Shown here: positions 8,504 to 17,243 of the stretch, piece by piece
Layout of the letters: the number at the start of each line of letters is the position of its first letter
How positions within the stretch are numbered: position 1 is the first letter of the stretch
Source of the DNA: Candidatus Nanopelagicales bacterium
Lineage (GTDB): Bacteria; Actinomycetota; Actinomycetes; S36-B12; UBA5976
Direction of reading: 5' to 3'
Length of the DNA: 56,075 nt
Assembly (NCBI GenBank): GCA_030157865.1
Contig: JAOATY010000015.1
Span: forward strand, 6,888 to 62,962
Translations under genes and position numbers: made by a program
Notes under the pieces: model-generated
What the model was told of the DNA's origin: nothing
What the model saw: only the letters and a program-made list of their open reading frames with translations
The model's database searches: none

Positions 8504-10195
8504 ATGAAGAAGTCGACAGGCATCCGCTTCGGCGTTGGTGCAGTGTCGCTAGCTCTTTTGCTAACCGCATGCGGTGGCGGAAGTGACTCAGCGACAGGAG
8601 AAGGTTCGAAAGGTGGAACGCTAACAATCCTTACGGAAGCAGAGCAGATTCTTCACTTAGATCCACAACGTAACTACACAGGTGAAGATCTAGCTTTTGC
8701 TAGTGCTTACCTAAACCGCACCCTTACTCAGTACACAGTGAGCAAGGACAACAATGAAGCCAGCCAGCTAGTTGCAGATGCAGCTACTGACACTGGTACC
8801 ACACCTGATGGCGGTCTAACTTGGGAGTTCACTCTTAAGGACGGCATGAAGTGGGAAGACGGCAAGGATGTAACTTGTGAAGACTTCAAGTACGGCATCT
8901 CCCGCACCTTCGCAACTGACATCATCACTGATGGTCCTGCATATGCAATGACAATGCTTAACGTCACTGACTACAAGGGTCCATACGTTGATGACGCTGC
9001 CGGCCAAGCATCATATGATGCAGCTGTTGTTTGTGAAGGCAACAAGATTACTTTCAATCTTGCAAAGCCTGCATCTGACTTCAACTACGCAGTTACCCTA
9101 AGTGCATTCGCTGCTGTTCGTGAAGACGCTGACACTGGCGAAACTTACGATGACAACGTATTGTCAAACGGCCCATACAAGATCGAGTCCTACGTAAAGA
9201 AGGACAAGCTGGTATTGGTACGTAACGAAAACTGGGATCCAGCAACGGATACATTCCGTGGCGCATTCCCAGATCGCATCGAATATGTATTCTCACAACC
9301 AGCTGCAGTTATCACAGAACGTTTGATGGCTGATGCAGGCGACGATCAGACTGCGATATCACCAGATTCAGTTGACTCAGCAAAGCTTGCTGTTGTTTTC
9401 TCTGATGCTAAGTATGAAAAGCGTCGTTACGACGAATTAGATCCATACGTTCGTTACTACGCAATCAACACCAAGAAGGTTCCAAACGTTAAGCACCGCC
9501 AAGCAATCCTTGCCGCTGTAAACCGTGACGAACTTCGCACAATTGCTGGTGGCGAGTACGCAGGCGATTACGCAGATGGCGTTGTAAAGCCAAACATTGG
9601 TGCAGACTATGCTCCAACTGGCTTGTGGGACGGTCTTCTAGGTGAAGCAGTTCCAGCTGAAGGTAACCCAGAATTGGCAATCAAGTTGATTGCTGAATCA
9701 GGCGAACCATTCCCTCAGCCATTCGTATTCGATTACGCAAAGAGCGAGACCAATGACAAGGCTGCAGCATCACTTGTTGCTTCCTTGGAAAAGGCTGGCA
9801 TTACTGTGACTCTGAATGCACTAGAAGCCGGCGCCTACTACGGCGTAGTTCTTGATCCAGAAAAGCAGGGCTCAATGTCTGCTGCTGGCTGGGCTCCGGA
9901 CTGGTCAAATGCATCAACAGTTATTCCAGAACTGTTTGCTGCTAATGGTGGATTCAACCTTTCACAGTGGGATGACGAAGCCTTCTTGGCTGAATCAGAC
10001 GCTGCAAAGGTAATCACCGATCGCGCAGAACAAGCTAAGGCTTGGCAGGCACTAAGCAAGAAGTCAATGGAATTGGCACTTGCTTTACCTACCCGCTTTG
10101 GTAAGGAACAGCGCATTCATGGCTCAAAGGTTAGCGGTGCCTACATTTGGGGACCGTACGGCTCTTGGCCATACGCAGCACTATCAGTTAACTAG
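8504..10195 (+). CDS. lipoprotein oligopeptide/dipeptide-binding protein (SBP_bac_5)
   Basis: A 563-aa lipoprotein with basic N-terminus, hydrophobic stretch and lipobox LLTAC, so Cys23 is the lipidated residue, followed by a Gly/Ser linker. The mature part carries the family 5 pattern: LHLDPQRNY early, a WEDGKDVTCEDFKYGISR segment (typical 'DVTxxD' site) and GWAPDWSNASTVIPELF late. It should capture peptides and deliver them to the adjacent permease and ATPases. An excellent SD (GGAGGAA) and a structured leader, with a stable hairpin immediately downstream, suggest it is made in excess over the membrane components. Confidence 0.9.
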   Translation: MKKSTGIRFGVGAVSLALLLTACGGGSDSATGEGSKGGTLTILTEAEQILHLDPQRNYTGEDLAFASAYLNRTLTQYTVSKDNNEASQLVADAATDTGTTPDGGLTWEFTLKDGMKWEDGKDVTCEDFKYGISRTFATDIITDGPAYAMTMLNVTDYKGPYVDDAAGQASYDAAVVCEGNKITFNLAKPASDFNYAVTLSAFAAVREDADTGETYDDNVLSNGPYKIESYVKKDKLVLVRNENWDPATDTFRGAFPDRIEYVFSQPAAVITERLMADAGDDQTAISPDSVDSAKLAVVFSDAKYEKRRYDELDPYVRYYAINTKKVPNVKHRQAILAAVNRDELRTIAGGEYAGDYADGVVKPNIGADYAPTGLWDGLLGEAVPAEGNPELAIKLIAESGEPFPQPFVFDYAKSETNDKAAASLVASLEKAGITVTLNALEAGAYYGVVLDPEKQGSMSAAGWAPDWSNASTVIPELFAANGGFNLSQWDDEAFLAESDAAKVITDRAEQAKAWQALSKKSMELALALPTRFGKEQRIHGSKVSGAYIWGPYGSWPYAALSVN

Positions 10196-10210
10196 TTAAC
10201 TAACGTTGGC

Positions 10211-10242
10211 GTCTGCGGGCGAACTTAGGTTCGTCCGCAGAC
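10211..10242 (+). terminator. long stem-loop between binding protein and permease genes
   Basis: A 14-bp stem with one G-T wobble (arms 10211-10224 and 10229-10242) closes on a TTAG loop. No T-run follows, so it probably protects the 3' end of the binding-protein message after processing, or attenuates read-through into the permease gene. Confidence 0.5.
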
Positions 10243-10278
10243 AGCCCTCGTAAATCTAATTCCAACCCAGAAAGGTAA

Positions 10279-11271
10279 ATGATGTTCCCTTACATCGTGC
10301 GACGAGTTTTTGTCATGGCATTCATGTTGACAATCTTGAGCATCATTACTTTCTTGTTGTTTAATGCCGTTCCAACTGACCCAGCGATGTTGACTTGTGG
10401 CAAGACGTGTACTCCGGACATCGTCGCAGCTAATCGAATCAGACTTGGCCTTGATCAACCGCTTTACGTTCAGTACGCGGAATGGATCAAAGGAATATTT
10501 GTTGGACGCACCTATGGCAGCGGCTCAGCAACTTTTGAATGCTCCACACCTTGCTTGGGATACTCATTCCGAAATGGTGAAGAAGTCACAACCATGATTG
10601 TTGATGCACTTCCAGTAACTCTTTACTTAGCCCTTGGCGCATTCATTTTATGGATGCTAATCGGAATTTCTGCAGGCATTGTTGCCGCGAAGAACCACGG
10701 CAAGTGGCAAGACCGAACCATTATGGGTGTTTCCTTGATTGGTTACTCGCTACCGGTTTTCTTTGTTGGTCTTTTGCTTCTGGTTTTCGTAGTTGTGCGC
10801 TGGAATCTATTGCCTTATCCGGATTATGAATCACCTTTTGATGATCCGGTTGCGTTCTTCCAAACCATGCTTTTGCCATGGATTACTTTGGCGATTCTTT
10901 ACGCGGCCTATTACGCCCGACTTACTCGTTCTCAAATGCTCGAGACAATGGGCGAGGACTACATCCGTACCGCAAGAGCTAAAGGTCTTTCCGAGCGGGT
11001 GGTTTTCCGTAAGCACGCATTCCGCGCTGGATTAACTCCAATTGTTACTTCAGCCGGACTTGACCTTGCTGGTCTACTTGGTGGCGCAGTAATTACTGAA
11101 TACATTTTCAGCCTGCCAGGACTTGGTCGCCTTGCAATTGGCGCTGTAACTGAATATGACTTACCGACAATCACCGCAACAGTTTTGGTAGCAGCGGTTT
11201 TCGTAATTGTTTCTAATCTTGTTGTCGACATTCTTTATGCCGCAATTGACCCACGGGTGCGTCTGACATGA
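10279..11271 (+). CDS. peptide ABC transporter permease, DppB/OppB type
   Basis: A 330-aa membrane permease. Helix 1 is at about 10-32, with PTDPAMLTCGKTCTPD after it, a periplasmic loop with Cys pairs, then five helices. The EAA loop is DYIRTARAKGLSE and the C-terminal [13 protein letters not shown] is typical of the B subunit. Two ATGs are adjacent (10279 and 10282). AAAGG at 10271-10275 is spaced better for the second. The 3' end overlaps the next gene by 4 nt (ATGA), so permease and ATPase are translationally coupled. Confidence 0.92.
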   Translation: MMFPYIVRRVFVMAFMLTILSIITFLLFNAVPTDPAMLTCGKTCTPDIVAANRIRLGLDQPLYVQYAEWIKGIFVGRTYGSGSATFECSTPCLGYSFRNGEEVTTMIVDALPVTLYLALGAFILWMLIGISAGIVAAKNHGKWQDRTIMGVSLIGYSLPVFFVGLLLLVFVVVRWNLLPYPDYESPFDDPVAFFQTMLLPWITLAILYAAYYARLTRSQMLETMGEDYIRTARAKGLSERVVFRKHAFRAGLTPIVTSAGLDLAGLLGGAVITEYIFSLPGLGRLAIGAVTEYDLPTITATVLVAAVFVIVSNLVVDILYAAIDPRVRLT

Positions 11272-12299
11272 CCAACGAGGCAAACGTGATTTTAGAAGTT
11301 AAGAACTTAAATGTTGAATTCACCACTGATGATGGAATTGTTCACGCCGTAAACAACGTTTCTTACAAAGTTGAACGTGGCAAGACGCTAGCTATCGTTG
11401 GCGAATCGGGTTCTGGCAAGAGTGTTTCGAGCCTGGCAGTTATGGGACTAGTAACGGGATCTAATTCAAAGATCACAGGCGAAGTGTTCTTCAACGGTCG
11501 CGAATTAGTTGGAGCCGATCCCGAAGAAGTTCGTAAACTTCGTGGCGACGAGATGGCAATGATCTTCCAGGATCCATTAAGCGCATTGCATCCTTATTAC
11601 ACAATCGGCGACCAGCTAGCCGAAGCAGTTCAGGTTCACCACAATGTTAAGGAAGCTGAAGCTCGCTCCCGTGCTGCTGAAATGTTGACTAAAGTTGGCA
11701 TTCCATCGGTTGAACAGCGCATGGATGAATATCCGCATCAGCTCTCAGGTGGCATGCGCCAACGTGTAATGATCGCGATGGCATTGATTAACGGCCCTGA
11801 ACTGTTAATTGCTGACGAACCGACTACCGCTCTAGACGTAACAGTTCAAGCCCAGATTCTTGACCTATTGCGTGAACTGCAAAAAGAATTTGGCACTGCA
11901 ATTGTTTTGATCACACATGATTTAGGTGTCGTGGCCGACTTAGCTGATGAAGTTCTTGTTATGTACGGCGGAAGCGCTGTTGAACATGCACCAGTTCGAG
12001 AAATTTTCTATGAACCACAAATGCCGTACACCTGGGGACTGCTTGCTTCGATCCCACAGATTTCGGCTAAGAAGGCGCAGCTTGATCCAATTCCAGGATC
12101 TCCGCCTTCGCTACTGAATATGCCAAAGGGTTGCGTGTTTGCTCCTCGTTGCACATTTAAGGATCAAGTGCCTGGCGATGCTTGCGCTAATGAGTTCCCA
12201 GATCTATTGGCAGTTTCAAAAGATCATGAAGCACGTTGCCATTTAACCGAATCTCAGCGAACTGCGATTCGGACTGAACGCAAGATCGGCAGGGTTTAG
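11268..12299 (+). CDS. peptide ABC transporter ATPase, OppD/DppD type
   Basis: A 343-aa ATPase with Walker A GESGSGKS at 45-52, Q-loop [10 protein letters not shown], signature LSGGMRQR, Walker [13 protein letters not shown] and switch His in ITHDLG. The C-terminal oligopeptide-transporter extension contains [10 protein letters not shown] and further Cys residues, which in the family can hold an Fe-S cluster. It pairs with the OppF-type ATPase that follows 2 bp later. Together they power the B/C permease pair. Confidence 0.95.
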   Translation: MTNEANVILEVKNLNVEFTTDDGIVHAVNNVSYKVERGKTLAIVGESGSGKSVSSLAVMGLVTGSNSKITGEVFFNGRELVGADPEEVRKLRGDEMAMIFQDPLSALHPYYTIGDQLAEAVQVHHNVKEAEARSRAAEMLTKVGIPSVEQRMDEYPHQLSGGMRQRVMIAMALINGPELLIADEPTTALDVTVQAQILDLLRELQKEFGTAIVLITHDLGVVADLADEVLVMYGGSAVEHAPVREIFYEPQMPYTWGLLASIPQISAKKAQLDPIPGSPPSLLNMPKGCVFAPRCTFKDQVPGDACANEFPDLLAVSKDHEARCHLTESQRTAIRTERKIGRV

Positions 12300-12301
12300 T
12301 C

Positions 12302-13324
12302 ATGACCGAACCAATTCTGAAAGTAAAAGACCTTCAGAAGTTTTTCCCAATTCAAGGTGGCGGACTTTTTAACCGAGTCGTTGGAAATGTTCGCGCTGTC
12401 GATGGTTTGAATCTTGAAGTTTTCCCAGGCGAAACCTTAGGCCTTGTAGGCGAAAGTGGTTGTGGCAAATCAACCGCTGGCCGAGCCATGCTTCGATTAA
12501 TTGAGCCAACTGGTGGATCCATTGAGTTCAACGGGCAAGACATCACAAACTTGAAGAAGAAGGACATAGTTCCGCTTCGCCGAGAAATGCAAATGATTTT
12601 CCAAGATCCGTTTTCATCCCTGAACCCTCGACACACAATCGGCGACATCATCGGTGCACCATTTCGAGTTCAAGGGGTAAAGCCTGAAGGCGGCCTTACG
12701 AAGGCTGTTCAAGGCCTTATGGATCGCGTTGGATTAAATCCTGAGCACTTCAACCGTTACCCAAATGAATTTTCTGGCGGTCAGCGCCAACGTATTGGTA
12801 TTGCACGTGCCATCGCGTTGAAACCAAAGCTAATCGTTTGTGACGAACCGGTTTCGGCGCTTGACGTTTCAATTCAAGCTCAGGTTCTTAATTTGCTGGA
12901 TGACATTCAAAAAGATTTCGGACTTGCCTACATTTTCATCGCGCATGACTTGTCAGTGGTTCGACATATTTCAGATCGCGTTGCCGTTATGTACCTTGGC
13001 AAGATTATGGAACAAGCACCACAAGACGTTTTGTATCAAGCGCCATTGCATCCTTACACACACGCATTGCTTTCAGCAGTTCCTATCGCAGACCCGGACT
13101 TAGAGCGATCCCGAGAGCGGATCATTCTTTCTGGCGATCTCCCGAGTCCAAGTAATCCACCAAGTGGTTGTGTGTTCAGAACCCGTTGCTTCAAGGCGCA
13201 GGCACGTTGCGAGTCTGAGGTTCCAGAATTACGTGAACTAACAACAGGTCACAAGGTTGCTTGCCATTACCCAATGGATGTAACTGGTGGTGCTTCAGCT
13301 TCTGGAAATGACTTTATAAGTTAA
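12302..13324 (+). CDS. peptide ABC transporter ATPase, OppF/DppF type
   Basis: A 340-aa ATPase with Walker A GESGCGKS at 50-57, Q-loop [11 protein letters not shown], signature FSGGQRQR, Walker [13 protein letters not shown] and switch His IAHDLS. The C-terminal oligo_HPY-like segment [11 protein letters not shown] with later Cys is present. It is the last gene of the four-gene run from 8504. It converges with the dipeptidyl peptidase gene with only 15 bp between stops, so no separate terminator hairpin fits there. Confidence 0.95.
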   Translation: MTEPILKVKDLQKFFPIQGGGLFNRVVGNVRAVDGLNLEVFPGETLGLVGESGCGKSTAGRAMLRLIEPTGGSIEFNGQDITNLKKKDIVPLRREMQMIFQDPFSSLNPRHTIGDIIGAPFRVQGVKPEGGLTKAVQGLMDRVGLNPEHFNRYPNEFSGGQRQRIGIARAIALKPKLIVCDEPVSALDVSIQAQVLNLLDDIQKDFGLAYIFIAHDLSVVRHISDRVAVMYLGKIMEQAPQDVLYQAPLHPYTHALLSAVPIADPDLERSRERIILSGDLPSPSNPPSGCVFRTRCFKAQARCESEVPELRELTTGHKVACHYPMDVTGGASASGNDFIS

Positions 13325-13339
13325 TTGCAGTCGCAAGGA

Positions 13340-15421
13340 CTACTCAACGCCTAGTTGCTCTTTCAAGTACTCGACTGTTAACAGCATTAAGTTTTCCGAA
13401 ATTATTTCTTGCGGAGTCATGTGAGTTACCCCTGAAAGTGGCAGCACAGTATGTGGCTTCTTATTTGCCAAGAGTGCACCACTTAGCGAAAGCGAATGGG
13501 CCGCTACGACATTGTCATCGGCTAGTCCATGAACCAACATCAATGGTCGTTCCAGCTGGTTTGCCATTGGCATCAGAGAATGATCTTCATAGATCTCTGG
13601 AAACTTTTCTGGATGTCCCAGGTAGCGCTCGGTGTAAGCAGTGTCGTACCAAAGCCACTCAGTCACCGGAGCGCCAGCAACGGCAGCATGGAATACATCT
13701 GGTCGCTTCATAACGGCTAGTGCTGAAAGGTAACCACCAAATGACCAGCCAGTAATGCCAACTCGACTGGCATCCACATCGTCTGGGAAATGCTTAGCCA
13801 CATCAGCGATCGCGTTCACTTGATCTTCAATTACTGGAGCTACAAAGTCTTGGTAAATCGCATGATCCCATGCCGGGCCTCTGCCACCAGTTCCACGATT
13901 GTCAGCTACAACAACTACGAATCCTTGGTCCGCAAACCACTGATCGATTGCGTAGCTGAGTGCACCGTTAAGTACCTGTGGTCCATGCGGACCGCCGTAC
14001 GGACGCATCATGATCGGAAGTTTCTTGCTGCCGTATACGTGATCCCGAGGGAAAAGCACCGCAGTGTTTACTTTGTGGGTTCCGGTTTGAAGTACATGAA
14101 CCTGTGATGTGAAGTTTGGCGATTCAGCCAAGGAATCGAAGTAATGCTCAGTCTTTACCCCGCGACGAAGTTGGTAGCTGCGGGTGTGGGTATCCAGACG
14201 AGATTCGATCACTACCTGTAAGTCAGAGGTAGTCGAAGTTGCTGAGGCAATACCGCCTTGGGAAATCTCGGTGATCGATCCATCAAATCCAATTCGAAGC
14301 AAGTCGCGAGATAACGCATCTTGCGTTGCAATCACATCAATGTAGTCATCCTTGATATCAACGATTGACATGACTTGAAGTCCAACAGGGGACAAAGCCT
14401 TTCCGGCAATCTGCAATTCGCGGGTATCCGTTTGGCGGTTATCGATTACTGAAACGATTTGCCCGTTATGCCAACGTGGTTGACCTGAAATCACTTCAAC
14501 AAATTCGTGGTCAGTCACTTCATGGACCTTCTCTAAGCCAGAGTCAGTTGCAGCGTAAGTTACGAAATTTTGTTGCGCGCGATCAGCAACCGTAATTAAC
14601 GCATTGCAATCCTTTTGCCAGGAAACGGAAATCAAGTATTCGAATGCGTCGTTATCCCAGCGAAGAGACTCGCGTTCACCGATGACTGAAATTTTCTGTA
14701 AACCAACAGTTGCATTTTTAGTTCCGGCAGCTGGATATCGAATTTCTTGTGGCGCTTTCGCTGGCGTTGCGGGATCTGAAATCCACCAAGTTTGAACGGC
14801 TGAGTCATCGACGGATTCAACAATCAAGTGATCGCTCTCTGGCGACCACCAGTAACCATGCATCCGATTAAATTCCTCCGATGCAATAAAGTCCGCTAAG
14901 CCCCAAGAAATACTTGTTGATTCTTCATTCGTTAAATTACGAATGCTACTGCCTGAAAAATCAACAATGAATAAATCTTTGCCGTCAGACCAAGCTACAA
15001 ATTTTCCATCAGGGGATAGGCGCGGATCAATAACAGGGCCAGCTACATCTAAATTCTTTAACTCCGCAGTGGCGACCTCGCCAACAAATAGTTGCCCCGA
15101 CAACGCAAATGCAACTTTGGTGCCTGAGCTATCAGTTGAATAAGAAGTTATGCCAGAGGTGGTTTCTCGCATGCGCTCACGTCGAGCCCGTTCCGCTGCG
15201 GGAACTTCGGCATCATCAGCAAGCAGAACTCGTGGGTCAGCAAATTTAGTTTCGATTCGCTTTGCAACGTCGTATATCCAAAGCGAATTTACGGAATCCC
15301 GCCCGCTGTCGCTGCGTAAAAACAGGACCTGATCACCAGATTCAGATACTGCGAAACTTCGCGGCGCACCCAATTGAAAATTGCGAGTGGCAGCACTTTG
15401 GCGAGGAAAGGATTCGGTCAC
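13340..15421 (-). CDS. dipeptidyl peptidase IV family serine peptidase (S9B)
   Basis: A 693-aa prolyl-oligopeptidase-clan enzyme that removes N-terminal dipeptides. The N-terminal half is the beta-propeller. SEEFNRMHGYWWSPES near residue 180 carries the Glu-Glu pair that binds the substrate N-terminus in DPP-IV enzymes. The catalytic triad reads Ser560 (GWSFGGY), Asp635 (HGLADDN) and His667 (GVTHM). There is no signal peptide, so it acts in the cytoplasm. Lying opposite the peptide importer, it probably processes imported Pro-containing peptides. The start is GTG at 15421. Confidence 0.92.
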   Translation of the reverse strand: MTESFPRQSAATRNFQLGAPRSFAVSESGDQVLFLRSDSGRDSVNSLWIYDVAKRIETKFADPRVLLADDAEVPAAERARRERMRETTSGITSYSTDSSGTKVAFALSGQLFVGEVATAELKNLDVAGPVIDPRLSPDGKFVAWSDGKDLFIVDFSGSSIRNLTNEESTSISWGLADFIASEEFNRMHGYWWSPESDHLIVESVDDSAVQTWWISDPATPAKAPQEIRYPAAGTKNATVGLQKISVIGERESLRWDNDAFEYLISVSWQKDCNALITVADRAQQNFVTYAATDSGLEKVHEVTDHEFVEVISGQPRWHNGQIVSVIDNRQTDTRELQIAGKALSPVGLQVMSIVDIKDDYIDVIATQDALSRDLLRIGFDGSITEISQGGIASATSTTSDLQVVIESRLDTHTRSYQLRRGVKTEHYFDSLAESPNFTSQVHVLQTGTHKVNTAVLFPRDHVYGSKKLPIMMRPYGGPHGPQVLNGALSYAIDQWFADQGFVVVVADNRGTGGRGPAWDHAIYQDFVAPVIEDQVNAIADVAKHFPDDVDASRVGITGWSFGGYLSALAVMKRPDVFHAAVAGAPVTEWLWYDTAYTERYLGHPEKFPEIYEDHSLMPMANQLERPLMLVHGLADDNVVAAHSLSLSGALLANKKPHTVLPLSGVTHMTPQEIISENLMLLTVEYLKEQLGVE

Positions 15422-15458
15422 CCCTTGATCCTGCCATGTTTAACTCGTGAGTGTCTCG

Positions 15459-15464
15459 TACAGT
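15459..15464 (+). promoter_or_regulatory. -10-like hexamer, leaderless start of mshB
   Basis: TACAGT lies exactly 6 nt before the ATG at 15471. This favours 15471 over the in-frame GTG at 15447, which would place the hexamer inside the coding region. Confidence 0.5.
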
Positions 15465-15470
15465 TGGTAC

Positions 15471-16385
15471 ATGACATTGAGTTCAGTCGCCCAACCAAAT
15501 CAACGCTTGTTGTTGGTGCATGCGCATCCCGACGATGAAACCATCGGAAGTGGCGCCACCATGGCCAGGTATGTATCGGCTGGGGCGCAAGTCACTTTAG
15601 TTACCTGCACCCTGGGCGAAGAAGGCGAAATCTTAGTTCCAGAACTTGCTCATCTGGCTGCTGACCAATCAGATGAACTGGGTAAACATCGCATTACGGA
15701 ATTAGCAGCAGCTATGGCGGAACTTGGCGTGACTGACTGGCGACTTTTGGGTGGACCTGGCGCGTACCGAGACAGTGGAATGATCGGCACCCCACCAAAT
15801 GATCGCGTTGATTGTTTTTGGCGATCTGATCTATTGGATGCAGCAAAGCATTTGGTGAAGATCATTCGCGAAACTCGCCCACAGGTTTTAGTTACTTATG
15901 ACGACTTCGGCGGGTACGGTCATCCAGACCACATCCAAGCGCATCGCGTTGCAACTTACGCGCGGGATTTAGCGTCCATTGCAACATTTGCTCCAGAGCT
16001 GGGCGAACCCTGGTTAATCGAAAAGGTTTATTGGACTGCTTTCCCAGTAAGTGTGATGCGCGCTGGAATTGAAATGTTAAAAGCCGCAGGCGAAGACACC
16101 GGATTTGCTGCGCAAGATCCAGATGAAATTCCATTTGCTTGCCCGGATGAGTACGTAACCACTGCGATTGATGGTGGAGATTTTGCAGACCAGAAAATGC
16201 GGGCTTTGCGAGCGCATGCAACTCAGATCAGTACTGAAGAAGGATTCTTTGCACTTTCGAACAACCTCGGTTCGCAGGTTATGGGAACTGAGTACTACCG
16301 CTTAGTGGCTGGTACACCTGCGGGACCGTTTGATGAACTTGGTAGAGAAACTGATTTGTTCAATGGCATTGTCAGCGGCCAATAG
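15471..16385 (+). CDS. mshB: GlcNAc-Ins deacetylase of mycothiol biosynthesis (MshB)
   Basis: A 304-aa zinc deacetylase of the PIG-L/LmbE family that deacetylates 1-O-(2-acetamido-2-deoxy-glucopyranosyl)-inositol in mycothiol synthesis. Zinc and catalytic residues are visible: HAHPDDE with His19, Asp21 and Asp22, then [11 protein letters not shown]. The segment [17 protein letters not shown] and the ending are typical of MshB rather than Mca. The start at 15471 is preferred over GTG 15447 on promoter spacing. The same order mshB, small membrane protein, ferredoxin, dapC occurs in other actinobacteria. Confidence 0.92.
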   Translation: MTLSSVAQPNQRLLLVHAHPDDETIGSGATMARYVSAGAQVTLVTCTLGEEGEILVPELAHLAADQSDELGKHRITELAAAMAELGVTDWRLLGGPGAYRDSGMIGTPPNDRVDCFWRSDLLDAAKHLVKIIRETRPQVLVTYDDFGGYGHPDHIQAHRVATYARDLASIATFAPELGEPWLIEKVYWTAFPVSVMRAGIEMLKAAGEDTGFAAQDPDEIPFACPDEYVTTAIDGGDFADQKMRALRAHATQISTEEGFFALSNNLGSQVMGTEYYRLVAGTPAGPFDELGRETDLFNGIVSGQ

Positions 16386-16388
16386 ATT
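16383..16388 (+). promoter_or_regulatory. -10-like hexamer before the small membrane protein gene
   Basis: TAGATT overlaps the mshB stop codon and lies 6 nt before the ATG at 16395. It may be an internal leaderless promoter; coincidence is possible. Confidence 0.3.
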
Positions 16389-16394
16389 AGTCAA

Positions 16395-16817
16395 ATGACA
16401 AAGCTTCGGATCGTTTTATTCAGTGCAATTGTTGGCACGTTCGTAAGCATCATCGCTGGCTTTGCTCACGCCGATCGAATTGTGATCCTTGGGATGAGAA
16501 TTCCATATGGCTTGATTCTTGCCTTGAGTATTTGTGTGCTGACTAATTTGTGGCTGAATCGACAATTTCAGACTCGGTTAGCGGGAACCGTATTTGTAGT
16601 TTCCTGGGTATTGGTAACCCTTCGGATGGCAATCGAGTCACCAACTGGAGATCTAATCTTTACGGTTACCTGGTATTCGACGGCTTACATAATTGCCGGC
16701 GCAGTTTTGCTTTCCATGGCTGCAGTTCTTCCAGCAATGCGCCAGCCAGAAACCCACAAGCCAGAAATCAATGGGCCAGAACTTGCTCAGCAGATAGACC
16801 CGCAATCCCAAGCCTGA
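16395..16817 (+). CDS. small four-helix membrane protein (DUF6113-like position)
   Basis: A 140-aa protein with about four predicted transmembrane helices (roughly residues 4-26, 34-50, 58-76 and 88-110) and a short polar Pro/Glu/Gln-rich tail. No catalytic motif is visible. It follows mshB by 9 bp, where other actinobacteria carry a small membrane protein (Rv1171 in M. tuberculosis, DUF6113 in others, from memory). The function is unknown; its fixed place beside mshB hints at a mycothiol-related or simply syntenic role. Confidence 0.7.
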   Translation: MTKLRIVLFSAIVGTFVSIIAGFAHADRIVILGMRIPYGLILALSICVLTNLWLNRQFQTRLAGTVFVVSWVLVTLRMAIESPTGDLIFTVTWYSTAYIIAGAVLLSMAAVLPAMRQPETHKPEINGPELAQQIDPQSQA

Positions 16818-16888
16818 TGCGACAAAATTCCCAATAGGCAGGTAGGTTTGTACTGCTGAGAAAGTTACTTTTCTCGCGGGATTTGTAT

Positions 16889-16894
16889 GGAGGT
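16889..16894 (+). promoter_or_regulatory. Shine-Dalgarno deciding the ferredoxin start
   Basis: GGAGGT ends 4 nt before the ATG at 16899. It overlaps the upstream in-frame ATG at 16887, which therefore cannot be the start. Confidence 0.7.
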
Positions 16895-16898
16895 CGAA

Positions 16899-17219
16899 AT
16901 GACTTATGTGATTGCACTGCCTTGTGTAGACGTTAAAGACAAGGCTTGTATTGAAGAATGCCCAGTAGATTGCATCTACGAAGGCGATCGCATGATGTAC
17001 ATCCAGGCCGACGAATGCGTTGACTGTGGCGCCTGCGAACCAGTGTGCCCAACTGAAGCTATCTACTACGAAGATGATGTCCCAGAAAAGTGGGAAAACT
17101 TCAAGGGCGTTAACACTGCATTCTTTGAAACTCTTGGTTCACCAGGTGGCGCTTCAAAGACTGGCAAGACCAGCAATGACCCAGAAGAAATTAAGTCGCT
17201 TCCACCACAGGTGAGTTAA
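16899..17219 (+). CDS. fdxA: 7Fe ferredoxin (FdxA/FdxC type)
   Basis: A 106-aa ferredoxin carrying one [3Fe-4S] and one [4Fe-4S] cluster. Cys9, Cys17, Cys21 and Cys25 lie in the N-terminal CVDVKDKACIEECPVDC region and CVDCGACEPVCP supplies the second set. The conserved tail EAIYYEDDVPEKW matches actinobacterial FdxA very closely. It acts as a low-potential electron carrier in the cytoplasm. A stem GAGAAA/TTTCTC lies in the short leader upstream. The stop is followed at once by the probable dapC initiation region, so the two genes look coupled. Confidence 0.95.
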   Translation: MTYVIALPCVDVKDKACIEECPVDCIYEGDRMMYIQADECVDCGACEPVCPTEAIYYEDDVPEKWENFKGVNTAFFETLGSPGGASKTGKTSNDPEEIKSLPPQVS

Positions 17220-17225
17220 CTGATT
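17209..17225 (+). promoter_or_regulatory. Shine-Dalgarno with non-ATG start candidates for dapC
   Basis: AGGTGA (17209-17214) is a strong anti-SD match. The only in-frame initiator candidates at suitable distance are CTG 17220 (5 nt away) and ATT 17223 (8 nt away). Both lie just after the ferredoxin stop at 17217-17219. Confidence 0.5.
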
Positions 17226-17243
17226 TCACCACTTGCAAATGGG

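Noticed and set aside
16887-16898. Upstream ATG of the ferredoxin
   Set aside because: It lies inside the Shine-Dalgarno that serves the ATG at 16899.
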